A stretch of 64,000 bases of DNA from Rhizonema sp. PD37 (GCA_029379215.1 JAQYWO010000003.1:16386-80385), one strand, 5' to 3'. Counted from the stretch's first letter, positions 29,612 to 38,861 are shown. The notes: generated from the letters alone by a model not told the origin. Numbers and translations are program-made.

Positions 29612-29836
29612 GAGTTTTTTTCAAGAATTTGGCTTTTTAGAAGCGACATGGTACGAGCAATTCTTCCATCTGGCAAGTTTGCAGGTACTCATGTTGGTAG
29701 GTTGACTGTACGTTGGAGTGGGGTATTTGAAATGAGAACACCACTTGGCAAGGTTAGCCCAGTACGCCATAAGTACTGCAAAGCTATTCACCGTAATGAT
29801 GGTTATATGTATGCTTTTTCCACAAATGTCCCATAA
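29612..29836 (+). pseudogene. C-terminal remnant of an IscB-type (RRXRR/HNH) nuclease gene
   Basis: The frame after the stop near 29609 reads LFRSDMVRAILPSGKFAGTH then VGRLTVRWSGVF, HKYCKAIHRNDGYMYAF. This matches, from memory, the C-terminal block of IscB proteins (GDMVRAI..SGK..GTHVGRV.VR.SG, then the YC..I.R.DGY block). The RuvC parts, bridge helix and HNH domain are absent, so it cannot be functional. IscB genes travel in IS200/IS605-superfamily elements with a guide-type omega RNA at the 5' side; that side is lost or unrecognisable here. Confidence 0.6.
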
Positions 29837-29936
29837 ATTGATAATTAGAGGTATAGCGATCGCTCGTGTTCCTTAACAAGTTTATGACGAATATCAGTAT
29901 TCTGGAAACGATATGCGATTACAGGAGGTATGAAGA

Positions 29937-31031
29937 GTGCAGCCAGTTGGAGTTGTTGTCATTGGTCGAAATGAAGGAAATCGTCTTAAAGAGTGCTTAC
30001 TTTCTGTATTGAGTCAAAAAACCACAATTGTTTACGTAGATTCAGGTTCGACAGATGGTAGTGTCGCATTGGCTCGCTCTCTAGGCGTTCATGTAGTAGA
30101 ACTTGATTTATCTATTCCGTTTACTGCGGGTCGTGCTAGAAATGCAGGCTTTGAACATCTATTAAAAGTAAACCCAGATACCGAATTTGTTCAGTTTGTG
30201 GATGGAGACTGTCGGATCGTAGAAGGATGGTTAGAACGTGCAGTGCATGAATTGGTGACTCAACCTCACGTTGTTGTCGTCTGTGGGCGGCGGCGAGAAG
30301 AATTCCCAGATCACTCTATCTACAATCGTTTGTGCGATATAGAATGGAACACTCCTGTTGGGGAAGCCAAAGCATGCGGTGGCGACTCAATGATGCGAGT
30401 TTTAGCACTTAAACAAGCAGTCGGTTTCAATCCCAGCTTAATTGCCGGTGAGGAGCCTGAATTATGTGTGCGATTACGTCAATCTGGAGGGAGTATTTTA
30501 CGTATAGATACGGAGATGACCCAGCATGACGCTCAAATGACTCATTTTAGTCAGTGGTGGAAGCGATCGCTACGTGCAGGTCATGCTTTTGCTGAAGGGT
30601 CTTGGATACATGGGAGTAGCCCAGAACGGCATTGGGTCAAAGAAAGCCGAGGTATTTGGTTGTGGGGGTTGCAACTGCCCTTGCTAGCAATTACAACTGT
30701 ATGCTTATCGGTTATAATATCGTTTCGGATTTTAGATTCTGGATTTTGGATTGGAAATCGCCATCTGTATCTAAGTCATATAAAGCCATATGTGACATTG
30801 TTATTTCCAGGTCTAAGTATACTGTTACTATTCATGGCTTATGCTTTATTAGGTTTTAAAGTATACAAACATACTTCACAACGAGGATTTAAGTCACAAG
30901 AGGCAGTTCTTTACTCTTTGTCTTGCGTTTTAGGTAAATTTCCGCAAGTGCAGGGTCAAATTCAGTTTCACCTTTCCCGCTTACTCAAAAGGCAACGTAC
31001 TTTAGTTGAGTATAAAAAAGTTAGCACTTAA
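29937..31031 (+). CDS. family 2 glycosyltransferase with C-terminal membrane segments
   Basis: The GTG at 29937 is the start: AGGAGG lies at 29923-29928, 8 bp away. An ATG at 29930 is out of frame and only one base from that site. The 364-residue protein has VGVVVIGRNEGNRLKECLLS, VYVDSGSTDGS, a GRARNAGF segment and the metal-binding VDGD. Then GEEPELCVRLRQSGG gives the catalytic ED-type block. Two membrane segments (about 240-260 and 280-305) anchor it to the membrane. Polysaccharide glycosyltransferase on the same strand as the following two genes. Confidence 0.9.
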   Translation: MQPVGVVVIGRNEGNRLKECLLSVLSQKTTIVYVDSGSTDGSVALARSLGVHVVELDLSIPFTAGRARNAGFEHLLKVNPDTEFVQFVDGDCRIVEGWLERAVHELVTQPHVVVVCGRRREEFPDHSIYNRLCDIEWNTPVGEAKACGGDSMMRVLALKQAVGFNPSLIAGEEPELCVRLRQSGGSILRIDTEMTQHDAQMTHFSQWWKRSLRAGHAFAEGSWIHGSSPERHWVKESRGIWLWGLQLPLLAITTVCLSVIISFRILDSGFWIGNRHLYLSHIKPYVTLLFPGLSILLLFMAYALLGFKVYKHTSQRGFKSQEAVLYSLSCVLGKFPQVQGQIQFHLSRLLKRQRTLVEYKKVST

Positions 31032-31708
31032 AGAAAATCTAGCACTGGTAGTCATCAGGTTTGTAATTGTAGGGAATTTTGGTCATTGATGCTTAAAAGT
31101 TGACCCTCAACGGCTAACAGACGAAATCTTATAAATACAGACATTTTTTCATGACATCCGGACTAACTATCGAAATTTACAGTAACTTTACGAAAATATA
31201 CTAGTATCTAAATATCAACTTCATACAAACATCTTGATTTTCGCTGGTAAAAACATTATCTTAACGTCTGGTATTGACTAAAAAAATTTTAGAGATTTGC
31301 TCCAGCATTCTTAGTTATGCAAGCTTCGTGAAGATAGTTCTTTGCCATTTACCAAAAGTGACAAGGGGAGAGCGCAGGCATGTATGAGTAAAGGAAATTT
31401 AGTCACTCCAACGTCACCGAAAGTGAAAACGCTCTTCTCGCTCACTTGTTTCTTCAGCCGAATTCCTACTTCGTATATTGCCTATGGCAACAATCAGTCG
31501 GGGAACTTTCGGCATATCCAAAGGCATTCCTCGCAACCACTCAGTCAATAGATTTCGGTGGAAAACTTGTGCCGTTGTAGTTGAACAGACAATTAATAGG
31601 TAATAGGGACGATTATTATCTTCTTCTCTAAATAACCAATAACCCATTACCAAATTGTGTAAGTTGTCTTATTGACTGTAAGGCTCTTACTGTAAGCTTG
31701 GAGTAAAA
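31032..31708. other. 677-bp spacer, nothing firm
   Basis: Short open frames exist on both strands (31342-31551 plus, 31414-31653 minus), overlapping each other. Neither shows a recognisable domain or ribosome-binding site. The segment AAACATTATCTTAACGTC (31252-31269) resembles AAACATTATCTTTACAG at 6729-6745, possibly a shared promoter or repeat fragment. Confidence 0.4.
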
Positions 31709-32965
31709 ATGAAAATAGCGTATTTAGTAAATAAGTATCCAAAGACAAGCCACAGCTTTATTCGACGAGAAATCGCTGCTCTTGAAGCTTGCGGTTTTGC
31801 AGTAGAACGCTTCTCAATTCGAGATTGCGAATCTGAATTGGTTGATCCAGAGGACAAATTAGAGTCTAAGAAAACTTTAGTAGTGTTGAGTGTAGGCATT
31901 TTAGGTTTGCTGTTTAATTTGTTCGGCATTGCCATTACCAAACCAATTCTTTGGTTGAAGAGTTTATGGTTAGCCCTTAAAGTTGGTTGGGCTTCAGAGA
32001 GAGGAGTTCTATATCATATTATTTACTTAGCTGAAGCTTGCGTTCTGCTAGGTTGGTTGCGTAATGCAGGAGTAACTCACCTTCATGCTCACTTTGGAAC
32101 TAACTCCACCACTGTAGCAATGTTGTGTCAAGCGTTAGGTGGACCAGCATATAGTTTTACAGTTCATGGTCCATACGAGTTTGATAAACCTGAAAGTATC
32201 GGCTTGAGAGAAAAGATAAATCGTGCAGCTTTTGTGACTACCGTAAGTTCCTTCAGTCAAGGTCAGCTTTATCGGTGGTGCGAACACCAGCAGTGGCAAA
32301 AAATTCATGTGATTCGTTGTGGTATAGACAGTGATTTTTTCAACCACCCGATAACAACAATACCATCCCAACCAAACTTAGTATGCGTTGGTCGGCTGTG
32401 TGAAGAAAAAGGGCAACTACTCTTAATAGAAGCAATTAAGCAATTAGCGGCTATGGGATTATGGTGTCAGTTGACTCTTGTTGGTGATGGTCCTTTAAGA
32501 CCGGAAATAGAAAAATTAATCACTGAATATGGTCTTGAAGCACAAGTAAAAATTACTGGTTGGGCTAGTGGTATTGAAGTACAAAAATATGTGATGAATT
32601 CCCGTGCTTTAGTTCTGTCGAGCTTTGCAGAAGGATTACCTGTGGTGATTATGGAAGCTTTGGCGTTGAGGCGTCCAGTCGTTAGCACCTATGTTGCTGG
32701 AATTCCGGAACTAGTCATGCCGGGTGTTAACGGATGGCTTGTTCCATCAGGTTCTGTAGAAGGTTTAACAGCAGCTTTGCGTGAAGTTTTAGAACTTTCC
32801 ACAGAGAAGTTGCAACAAATGGGTCAAGCTGGATATGTTTCTGTGAAAGCACAGCACGACATCGCACTTGAAGCAGGCAAGTTAGCGAATTTGTTCCGAT
32901 ATTACCAACAGAAATCAAGAGAAGTAGAGCATAATTACCAACTACAGGTAAGCTTGAAGAACTAA
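31709..32965 (+). CDS. family 4 glycosyltransferase (colanic-acid type)
   Basis: A 418-residue GT-B enzyme. The N-terminus MKIAYLVNKYPKTSHSFIRR with its SxSFIxxE pattern, the LHAHFGTNSTTVAML block and FTVHGPYEF are typical of the WcaL/exopolysaccharide group. The donor domain shows VGRLCEEKGQLLLIEAI, LVGDGPLRPEIEKLI, and SFAEGLPVVIMEALALRRPV (E-x7-E). It shares strand and region with the flippase gene 78 bp downstream. Sugar and linkage unknown. ATG start with upstream GGAG (31700-31703). Confidence 0.92.
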   Translation: MKIAYLVNKYPKTSHSFIRREIAALEACGFAVERFSIRDCESELVDPEDKLESKKTLVVLSVGILGLLFNLFGIAITKPILWLKSLWLALKVGWASERGVLYHIIYLAEACVLLGWLRNAGVTHLHAHFGTNSTTVAMLCQALGGPAYSFTVHGPYEFDKPESIGLREKINRAAFVTTVSSFSQGQLYRWCEHQQWQKIHVIRCGIDSDFFNHPITTIPSQPNLVCVGRLCEEKGQLLLIEAIKQLAAMGLWCQLTLVGDGPLRPEIEKLITEYGLEAQVKITGWASGIEVQKYVMNSRALVLSSFAEGLPVVIMEALALRRPVVSTYVAGIPELVMPGVNGWLVPSGSVEGLTAALREVLELSTEKLQQMGQAGYVSVKAQHDIALEAGKLANLFRYYQQKSREVEHNYQLQVSLKN

Positions 32966-33043
32966 TATCAAATAACATTTCTATTTACTCAGAGTAGGCA
33001 TGTAGAAACTTTTGGCTAACCTCTCATTGCTAATCAAGAAATT

Positions 33044-34378
33044 ATGACGAAAAAGCTTGCTATTCGTAGTGCTATTTGGACAGTTTTCGGCTATGGAACT
33101 GGTCAGGTACTTCGGTTTGGTAGTAACCTAATCCTAACTCGCCTACTCGTACCAGAGTATTTTGGTCTGATGACTGTGGTGAACACTCTGAGAATAGGTA
33201 TTGAATTATTCTCAGACATAGGTATTCTTCAAAGCATTGTCAACAATAAGCGAGGGGATGAGCCAGTTTTTTTAAATACTGCTTGGACACTACAGACTAT
33301 TCGTGGGGTGATACTCTGGCTATTTTTATTAATTGTTACCTTGCCAATATCAACATTTTATAGTGACAAGCGCCTTTTGTGGTTGATTCCGATTGCAGGA
33401 ATGTCCTCAATCTTGGATGGTTTTTGTTCTACAAGCTTATATACTCTCCACCGCCGACTACAACTAGGTAAGTTAATTCGATTCGACCTCATCGTGCAGG
33501 TATTAACTCTTGCTACCATAATTATTTGGTCGCTACTTAGCCCAGGGCTTTATGCTTTAGCTTTTGGAGTTATAGCTGGCTCAATCTACAAAATGGTCGG
33601 CAGTCATTGGTTAATCCGAGGTTACTCCAATCGATTCGCTTGGGATAGAGATGCAGTTGTAGAGATTTTAACCTTCGCGAAATGGATGTTTGTGGCATCA
33701 GCTGTAATGTTTCTCAACGATCAAGCAGATCGCCTCATTCTCGCAAAGCTGTTGTCATTTCAAGTTTTAGGAGTTTATACCATAGCTTATGCATTGGCTG
33801 GCATACCCCGAGAAGTAGTCAAACAACTTGGCTATAAAGTCATTTTTCCGACAATTGCCAACCATATCGATTTGCCACGATCTAGTTTACGAGAGAAAAT
33901 TCTTCGCCAACGCCGAATCATGCTGATTGGGTTTGCGTTTTTATTAGCTATTCTCGTGACGCTTGGTGATTTGGTAATCTCCGCACTTTATGACCAAAGG
34001 TATAGTGAAGCAACGTGGATGATGCCGATTCTTTCCTGCGGCGTTTGGTTTTCGGTACTGTTCTACACTATTAGTCCAGCTTTAATGGCAATTGGCAAGC
34101 CCATGTACGCAGCCCAAAGCAATTTGGCTGGGTTCTTGGTTATTGGTGTAGGATTACCTTTAGCCTTTTTCAATTTCGGCACAGTGGGCGCTATTGTTTT
34201 GATTGCACTCAGCGATATGCCTTTGTATTTTGTCAACCTTTATGGGTTAGGAAGAGAAAAACTTTTAACTATTGTCCAGGATATTCAGTGTACTGCCTTT
34301 TTTGTGGGAGTACTGGCTTTATTTCTATTTATTCGGAGTTATTTAGGGTTTGGGATACCAATTCATGCGATTCTCTAG
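33044..34378 (+). CDS. Wzx-like oligosaccharide flippase (MOP superfamily)
   Basis: Moves the lipid-linked repeat unit across the inner membrane. The 444-residue protein has about twelve membrane segments and the typical start VFGYGTGQVLRFGSNLILTR with L.P..FG (LLVPEYFGLM), followed by SDIGILQSIV. These are the usual marks of the polysaccharide-transport (RfbX/Wzx) group. The ATG at 33044 gives a normal N-terminus. It closes the polysaccharide locus; the next genes (GDT1 proteins) are on the other strand. Confidence 0.92.
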   Translation: MTKKLAIRSAIWTVFGYGTGQVLRFGSNLILTRLLVPEYFGLMTVVNTLRIGIELFSDIGILQSIVNNKRGDEPVFLNTAWTLQTIRGVILWLFLLIVTLPISTFYSDKRLLWLIPIAGMSSILDGFCSTSLYTLHRRLQLGKLIRFDLIVQVLTLATIIIWSLLSPGLYALAFGVIAGSIYKMVGSHWLIRGYSNRFAWDRDAVVEILTFAKWMFVASAVMFLNDQADRLILAKLLSFQVLGVYTIAYALAGIPREVVKQLGYKVIFPTIANHIDLPRSSLREKILRQRRIMLIGFAFLLAILVTLGDLVISALYDQRYSEATWMMPILSCGVWFSVLFYTISPALMAIGKPMYAAQSNLAGFLVIGVGLPLAFFNFGTVGAIVLIALSDMPLYFVNLYGLGREKLLTIVQDIQCTAFFVGVLALFLFIRSYLGFGIPIHAIL

Positions 34379-34453
34379 ACTAGCAACTTAGCTGTCATAT
34401 ATCAGCGTAAGAAACTTTTTCCAGTACTTGTGCTGATTGCTGATGGCTAACAG

Positions 34454-34741
34454 CTATGTCAAAGGCTCATCACTGTTAAAGAACAGCAAGCGTATAGCGA
34501 GTATGGCAAAACCTACAGCCGCGATCGCTTTCAACATGCGTGTGGGTAATAACTCTGCCACTGCTCCCCCAGCTAATGCTCCTAACAAGCTAGTTAATAA
34601 TAGAGCCGCAGCTGCTCCAAAAAACACAGCGCGGGGAGATTGGCTGCCGGACGAAAGTGCGATCGCCGCTAATTGACTTTTATCACCTAATTCTGACAAA
34701 AAAACTGTAATAAAGCTTAAACCTAAAAGGTGCCAATCCAT
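34454..34741 (-). CDS. small GDT1/UPF0016 family membrane protein (half-size)
   Basis: UPF0016 (TMEM165/GDT1) proteins export Mn2+ or Ca2+. Canonical members have two repeats, each with an E-x-G-D-[KR]-[ST] motif on three membrane segments; this one has 95 residues, one motif (ELGDKSQL, residues 17-24) and three membrane segments. The second half is supplied by the neighbouring gene (34850-35320) on the same strand, 108 bp upstream, with motif EIGDKTQL. The pair probably forms one heteromeric exporter. Cyanobacterial manganese export by UPF0016 proteins is established; the metal used here is inferred. Confidence 0.88.
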   Translation of the reverse strand: MDWHLLGLSFITVFLSELGDKSQLAAIALSSGSQSPRAVFFGAAAALLLTSLLGALAGGAVAELLPTRMLKAIAAVGFAILAIRLLFFNSDEPLT

Positions 34742-34849
34742 AATTATAGCTCTTTTTAACTATATATACTAAACATAACGCGTGCGATTGACCTCTTCCC
34801 CAGTTAAAACAGGGGGAAACAAGCAATCATTTATACCATTAACATCACA

Positions 34850-35320
34850 CTAAAATTGGAGTACATCCCACAACAGAAGCAGGGAAATAACTAACATCAT
34901 TATTCCTGCGCCTCTCTCTACAGTTTTGGGAGAAAAATATTTAGCTATCCAACTGCCCAAAGCCACACCCAATAAACTTGTCGTCACCAGTGCAACTCCA
35001 GAACCTAGAAAAACTATCCACGGAGAATGAGACTGGGCACTCATCAGCAAAGTCGATAGCTGTGTCTTATCACCAATTTCTGCGAGAAAAATCGTGAAGA
35101 AAGTCGTGCTAAAAGTAACTGCTATGGATTGCTGTTTGAAATTGCGCTCGCTAACTTCAGATGATTCACTAGAGCTTAATGAGGACTCTTCTGCTTCAGG
35201 CTGTTCATCAACACAAAGCCATGTATCTGAATAGCATGTATTACTTTCTTCTATTTCTGGTTGGCTTTCCAAGTGAGATTCACTATAGATTGGGTGTGTA
35301 GTGTCAAGTTTCACGGTCAA
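34850..35320 (-). CDS. GDT1/UPF0016 family membrane protein with acidic N-terminal extension (half-size)
   Basis: A 156-residue protein. The last ~90 residues are one UPF0016 repeat: TTFFTIFLAEIGDKTQLSTL with the EIGDKT cation motif, followed by two more membrane segments. The first ~60 residues are polar and rich in Glu and Ser, without a membrane segment; they may form a cytoplasmic regulatory tail or may include an over-long start. A start further in is possible, but there is no clear Met with a ribosome site near the domain. Same strand as the other half-size gene, so likely one transcript. Confidence 0.85.
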   Translation of the reverse strand: MTVKLDTTHPIYSESHLESQPEIEESNTCYSDTWLCVDEQPEAEESSLSSSESSEVSERNFKQQSIAVTFSTTFFTIFLAEIGDKTQLSTLLMSAQSHSPWIVFLGSGVALVTTSLLGVALGSWIAKYFSPKTVERGAGIMMLVISLLLLWDVLQF

Positions 35321-35403
35321 TCAGGCTATTTTTTTTCATATTCTTCTCATTTTCTCAGCAATTTTCAGAAATTGCAACTTATTTCTGGCAAAGTTAGTCG
35401 AAC

Positions 35404-35763
35404 TCAGCAGAAATCAAAACCCACAGCTTCGTCAAAACGCAGCATTTCTGGGCTGCTTTCGCTATAAACCCCCTCTATTTGCTGGCGACAACAATCTATT
35501 GCAAAATCATTTAACTCTTCAGGGTTTATGCCATACATATCCTGAAAAATTTCTGGTTCTACACGGCAGAAACGCGGACGATTTGCGTAGATGCGACATT
35601 CTTGTAAATCCTTGTTGTAGTTGATACACCATCCTCCTTCACCTACCATGCTGAGATAAACTTCCAGTTCCGGTGGGGATAGATACTCATTCAAGTCTGG
35701 GCGATCTGCTGGGTTAAGATGACAGCAGGCTCCACATTGCTTCACACATTGCCACTTTGCCAT
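35404..35763 (-). CDS. YkgJ-family cysteine-cluster protein
   Basis: A 119-residue protein with conserved cysteines in the YkgJ pattern: CVKQCGACC at residues 6-14, then GGWCINY, LQECRIYANRPRFCR (the C..Y..RP..CR signature) and CC near 90. Family members are thought to bind an iron-sulfur cluster or zinc; the reaction is unknown, though some relatives are linked to protein modification. ATG start at 35763. It lies 83 bp downstream of nothing on its strand; psb30 is divergent from it. Confidence 0.88.
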   Translation of the reverse strand: MAKWQCVKQCGACCHLNPADRPDLNEYLSPPELEVYLSMVGEGGWCINYNKDLQECRIYANRPRFCRVEPEIFQDMYGINPEELNDFAIDCCRQQIEGVYSESSPEMLRFDEAVGFDFC

Positions 35764-36003
35764 AATGCATTCAGGTGCAAGAGAACGTTTTCACAGTTGT
35801 TAAATTTTAATAAATGCTCAGCTGTTATTCAGGGAATGCTAACAGTCAAGCGTCTGCGATTTCAATCCGATTCCTGCTTATTGTATGTTTTTTCTTATCA
35901 TTTTGTTAAGTAAATTAAATTTACATACCGCTCAGCGGATATGATCATTTGCATGTTTTGCAACAACGTTATTTAATTTTTATTTAGATCCTAGGGAGGG
36001 AAA

Positions 36004-36126
36004 ATGTTTGACGCTTTAGCCAACATCAACTGGGAAGTTATTTTTCAGCTACTATCTGTTGGACTGATCATGTTAGCTGGTCCAATAGTGATTTTTGTCC
36101 TGGCATTCCGCAACGGCGATATGTAA
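36004..36126 (+). CDS. psb30: photosystem II protein Psb30 (Ycf12)
   Basis: A 40-residue single-pass thylakoid protein of the photosystem II core, at the edge near cytochrome b559. The product starts [16 protein letters not shown], continues with one hydrophobic segment ([15 protein letters not shown]) and ends RNGDM, which is the Psb30 consensus. A strong GGGAGGG ribosome-binding site lies 3-9 bp before the ATG. Short genes of this kind are easily missed in automatic calls. It stands alone between the divergent YkgJ gene and the convergent recJ. Confidence 0.95.
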   Translation: MFDALANINWEVIFQLLSVGLIMLAGPIVIFVLAFRNGDM

Positions 36127-36174
36127 CTTCTGAAGTAGGGACGCGACACCTAAGCGTCTCGACAACTTTTGTAC

Positions 36175-36229
36175 GGGCAGGTTTTATCCGATAATCTACC
36201 TATTTAATATTGATAGGTCAAACCTGCCC
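36175..36229. repeat. inverted repeat at the end of recJ, possible bidirectional terminator
   Basis: GGGCAGGTTT (36175-36184) pairs perfectly with AAACCTGCCC (36220-36229), which overlaps the last codons of recJ. Upstream GACGC/GCGTC gives a second small stem. It lies between converging psb30 and recJ. Confidence 0.55.
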
Positions 36230-38366
36230 CTACTCCTAACTCTTCCAAAGCTTGAACGGCGGCTTGGATGAGTCCGTCGTATTGAGGTTGACAAAGATCG
36301 ACATCCATAGCCTTTTCACGATTCGCTCCTAATAAACCAGTATTGCATCCAGGTGAAACGACTAAGAATACCCCTTCAGAATTTTTAATTCTTAATTCAT
36401 TTAACGAACCGTTTTGATAGACACCACAGGTATAGTGGTTTTGGTTGTACTGAAAAGTCGTCCTCAAAAAAGGAGATATAGAGGTAAATAATAGATGCGA
36501 CTGAGTTGGGAGGCGGACACCTAGTAATTCTAACTCAATAGTGGTGTTGCCGTTAAATTGATTTTCCCGCAGCTTGTAAGCAACATCAACTCGCGGTGGT
36601 AGGGGAAAGTAATCGCGCCAACGCCATGCGATCGCCTTAATTTTATAAAGATGATTGTCAATAGTTTGTGCAAGTGTCACTTTCAGGTGACTACCACCCT
36701 TGCCAACAGTCCCCTGTTCAACAACTTGGACATCAGTTGTCCAGAAGACAGGATCAGGGTTATTAATACCGCAAGGTTCTAAAACATTAAGCTGTTGATA
36801 AAGCTCTTGATTAATTTGATTGAAGTTGATTTGAACGTCGATTTTCAGCAGGGGTTTGAGATGCTGGAGTTCCAGACAATTGTTGGCAAACTCACTCAGG
36901 CGCGATCGCAACGCCGCTAAGTTTTCTGCTGACAGAGAGAATCCCCCTGCTGCTTTGTGTCCGCCAAATTTACCTAGCAAGTCATGACAATATTCCAATG
37001 CTTCAAAAACATCAAACTCCGAAATTCCTCTTGCTGAACCGCGAATTTTTTGTGAAGCAGATGGTTCATTTGTCGGCTCTTCTTCATAGGTGCCGATAAA
37101 TACAGGAACACCATAACGTTCTACCAAGCGAGAGGCGACAATACCAATAACGCCATGATGCCAGTTGGGTTGGACAATGACTAATACCCGGTTTTGCTGT
37201 AGAGAAGTAAGGTATTCTGCCTCGACAATTGCGATCGCCTCTGTTTCAATTTCCTCACACATTTCCTGGCGTTGTTTGTTAATTGCTTCACACTGGATTG
37301 CTCTTGAGAGCGCTATCTCCATATCATCTGTTGTTAGCAATTCAATCACAATCTGAGGATCGCCAATACGACCAATGGCATTAATTCGCGGCCCCAGGCG
37401 AAATCCAATATCTTCTGGTTTTAGGGATTTTGGATGAGATGAAGGGGAGTTGTTAGTTGTGAATCCTCCCTTATTTCCCGTTTTGCTCTCCCCTCCTGCT
37501 CCGGGCTGCACTCCTGACATCAGAATTAATGCTTGTATCCCAGACAATTTAGATTTGGGTAACTGCTGTAAACCACGTTTTACCCAACGGCGATTTACAT
37601 CTGTTAAGGGAGCTAAATCTGCAATAGTTCCCAATGTAAATAGTTCCAGCATTGGTGCTAATATACTTTGAGCCGATACTCCCATGTGTTGAGCAAGAGA
37701 GACAGCCACAATATAGGCGACGCCAACACCAGCGACACCTCGATAAGGTGAGGATTCTCGGATGAGTTTAGGATTAAGAATAGCGTCAGCTGGTGGTAAT
37801 TTTTGGGGAAGATCGTGGTGATCGGTGACAATGACTTTTAGACCAAGTTGTTTGGCAAGAGCAATTGGTTCAAAGGCTGAGATGCCATTATCTACTGTCA
37901 GAATCAGTCCTACGCCTTTTTTATGGGAGTCTTCTACAATGCGGTTGTTGATACCGTAACCTTCGTGCATCCGACTGGGAATATCATACTCTACTTGTGC
38001 ACCTAACCAACGCAGACTACGCAGCAGTAAAGCAGTGCTTGTCATCCCATCAGCATCGTAGTCACCGCAAATGATGATTTTTTCTTTAAAGGCGATCGCA
38101 TTTTGCAACAAATTCAAACTGGTTGCGAGATCGGGGAACTCTTCAAGTGGTGGAGGTAAGATTAAAGATTCTGGATCTAAAAATATTTGTGCGGCTTCCT
38201 CAGTTGTAATACCACGATTTATCAGCAGTTGGCTGACTGTGGACGACAAGTTCGCTGCTTCTGCCAATTTTTGCGCCAATTCTACTTTTGAAAGAAAAAT
38301 TTGCCACCGCTGAAGAGGCAATTGCTGATGGTGATGAAGGACATTAGGTGTTGGTTGCTTGAGCAC
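36204..38366 (-). CDS. recJ: single-stranded-DNA-specific exonuclease RecJ
   Basis: 5'-3' single-strand exonuclease for recombination and mismatch repair. The 720-residue protein has the DHH-family motifs: IIICGDYDADGMTSTALL (about residues 95-112), VTDHHDLP (the DHH motif), GVAGVGVAYIV, and the DHHA1-type GGHKAAGGFSL around residue 485. A C-terminal OB-like region follows, and it is longer than in E. coli RecJ (~577 residues), as usual for cyanobacteria. A low-complexity linker (GGESKTGNKGGFTTNNSPSS) interrupts the catalytic part near 290-310. Start at 38366 is plausible; the first ~15 residues are not conserved sequence. Confidence 0.95.
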   Translation of the reverse strand: MLKQPTPNVLHHHQQLPLQRWQIFLSKVELAQKLAEAANLSSTVSQLLINRGITTEEAAQIFLDPESLILPPPLEEFPDLATSLNLLQNAIAFKEKIIICGDYDADGMTSTALLLRSLRWLGAQVEYDIPSRMHEGYGINNRIVEDSHKKGVGLILTVDNGISAFEPIALAKQLGLKVIVTDHHDLPQKLPPADAILNPKLIRESSPYRGVAGVGVAYIVAVSLAQHMGVSAQSILAPMLELFTLGTIADLAPLTDVNRRWVKRGLQQLPKSKLSGIQALILMSGVQPGAGGESKTGNKGGFTTNNSPSSHPKSLKPEDIGFRLGPRINAIGRIGDPQIVIELLTTDDMEIALSRAIQCEAINKQRQEMCEEIETEAIAIVEAEYLTSLQQNRVLVIVQPNWHHGVIGIVASRLVERYGVPVFIGTYEEEPTNEPSASQKIRGSARGISEFDVFEALEYCHDLLGKFGGHKAAGGFSLSAENLAALRSRLSEFANNCLELQHLKPLLKIDVQINFNQINQELYQQLNVLEPCGINNPDPVFWTTDVQVVEQGTVGKGGSHLKVTLAQTIDNHLYKIKAIAWRWRDYFPLPPRVDVAYKLRENQFNGNTTIELELLGVRLPTQSHLLFTSISPFLRTTFQYNQNHYTCGVYQNGSLNELRIKNSEGVFLVVSPGCNTGLLGANREKAMDVDLCQPQYDGLIQAAVQALEELGVGAGLTYQY

Positions 38367-38435
38367 AATCGCTGTTGGTTGGATTTTTTCATAACCACGT
38401 TCATACTAACCACTAACCAGTCTTCATTCTCTAAT

Positions 38436-38861
38436 TTATAAAACATTGACACGCCCATCGTCACGGACGTAAACCGAGCGATCGCCTGGCGAGCGCCAAT
38501 TTGGACGCAGTTCCACTTGCAGTGTACCAAAATTTGGTTTACTAACAATGGCTTTCAGCGATAACTTCATGTCATCCCAGAATACAAGAGACACATTTGG
38601 CTTTGTCCCGTCTCCTTGGGAAAGTGTTAATTCCTGTCCGGGACGTAAGAAAATGGGGTCGGTGCCTTGTATTTTCTCGAATTTTACGAGAATAGAGGTG
38701 CGATTTACTATTTTTACTTGAATGCGTTGACCTGGTGTAAACTGAATTGGTTGTAAACCACATTTAGAGGCACAGGTTCCAGCTAGTGTGGTACTGTGGT
38801 TTTCAGTTGATACTAAAACCAAAACTATTGCAAATAAAGTCGTAGATACAAACTTAAACAT
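38436..38861 (-). CDS. secreted hypothetical protein, 141 residues
   Basis: A signal peptide is visible (MFKFVSTTLFAIVLVLVSTE, then a polar Ala-Gly cleavage region) followed by a beta-rich domain with two cysteines (CASKCG) just after the likely cleavage site. The remainder alternates hydrophobic and polar residues (IQVKIVNRTSILVKFEKI), suggesting a small beta-sandwich in the periplasm. No family recognised. It lies 70 bp upstream of recJ on the same strand and could share a transcript, though no functional tie is evident. Confidence 0.6.
   Translation of the reverse strand: MFKFVSTTLFAIVLVLVSTENHSTTLAGTCASKCGLQPIQFTPGQRIQVKIVNRTSILVKFEKIQGTDPIFLRPGQELTLSQGDGTKPNVSLVFWDDMKLSLKAIVSKPNFGTLQVELRPNWRSPGDRSVYVRDDGRVNVL

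Noticed and set aside
31342..31653. overlapping open frames on both strands
   Set aside because: They shadow each other and neither has a recognised domain.
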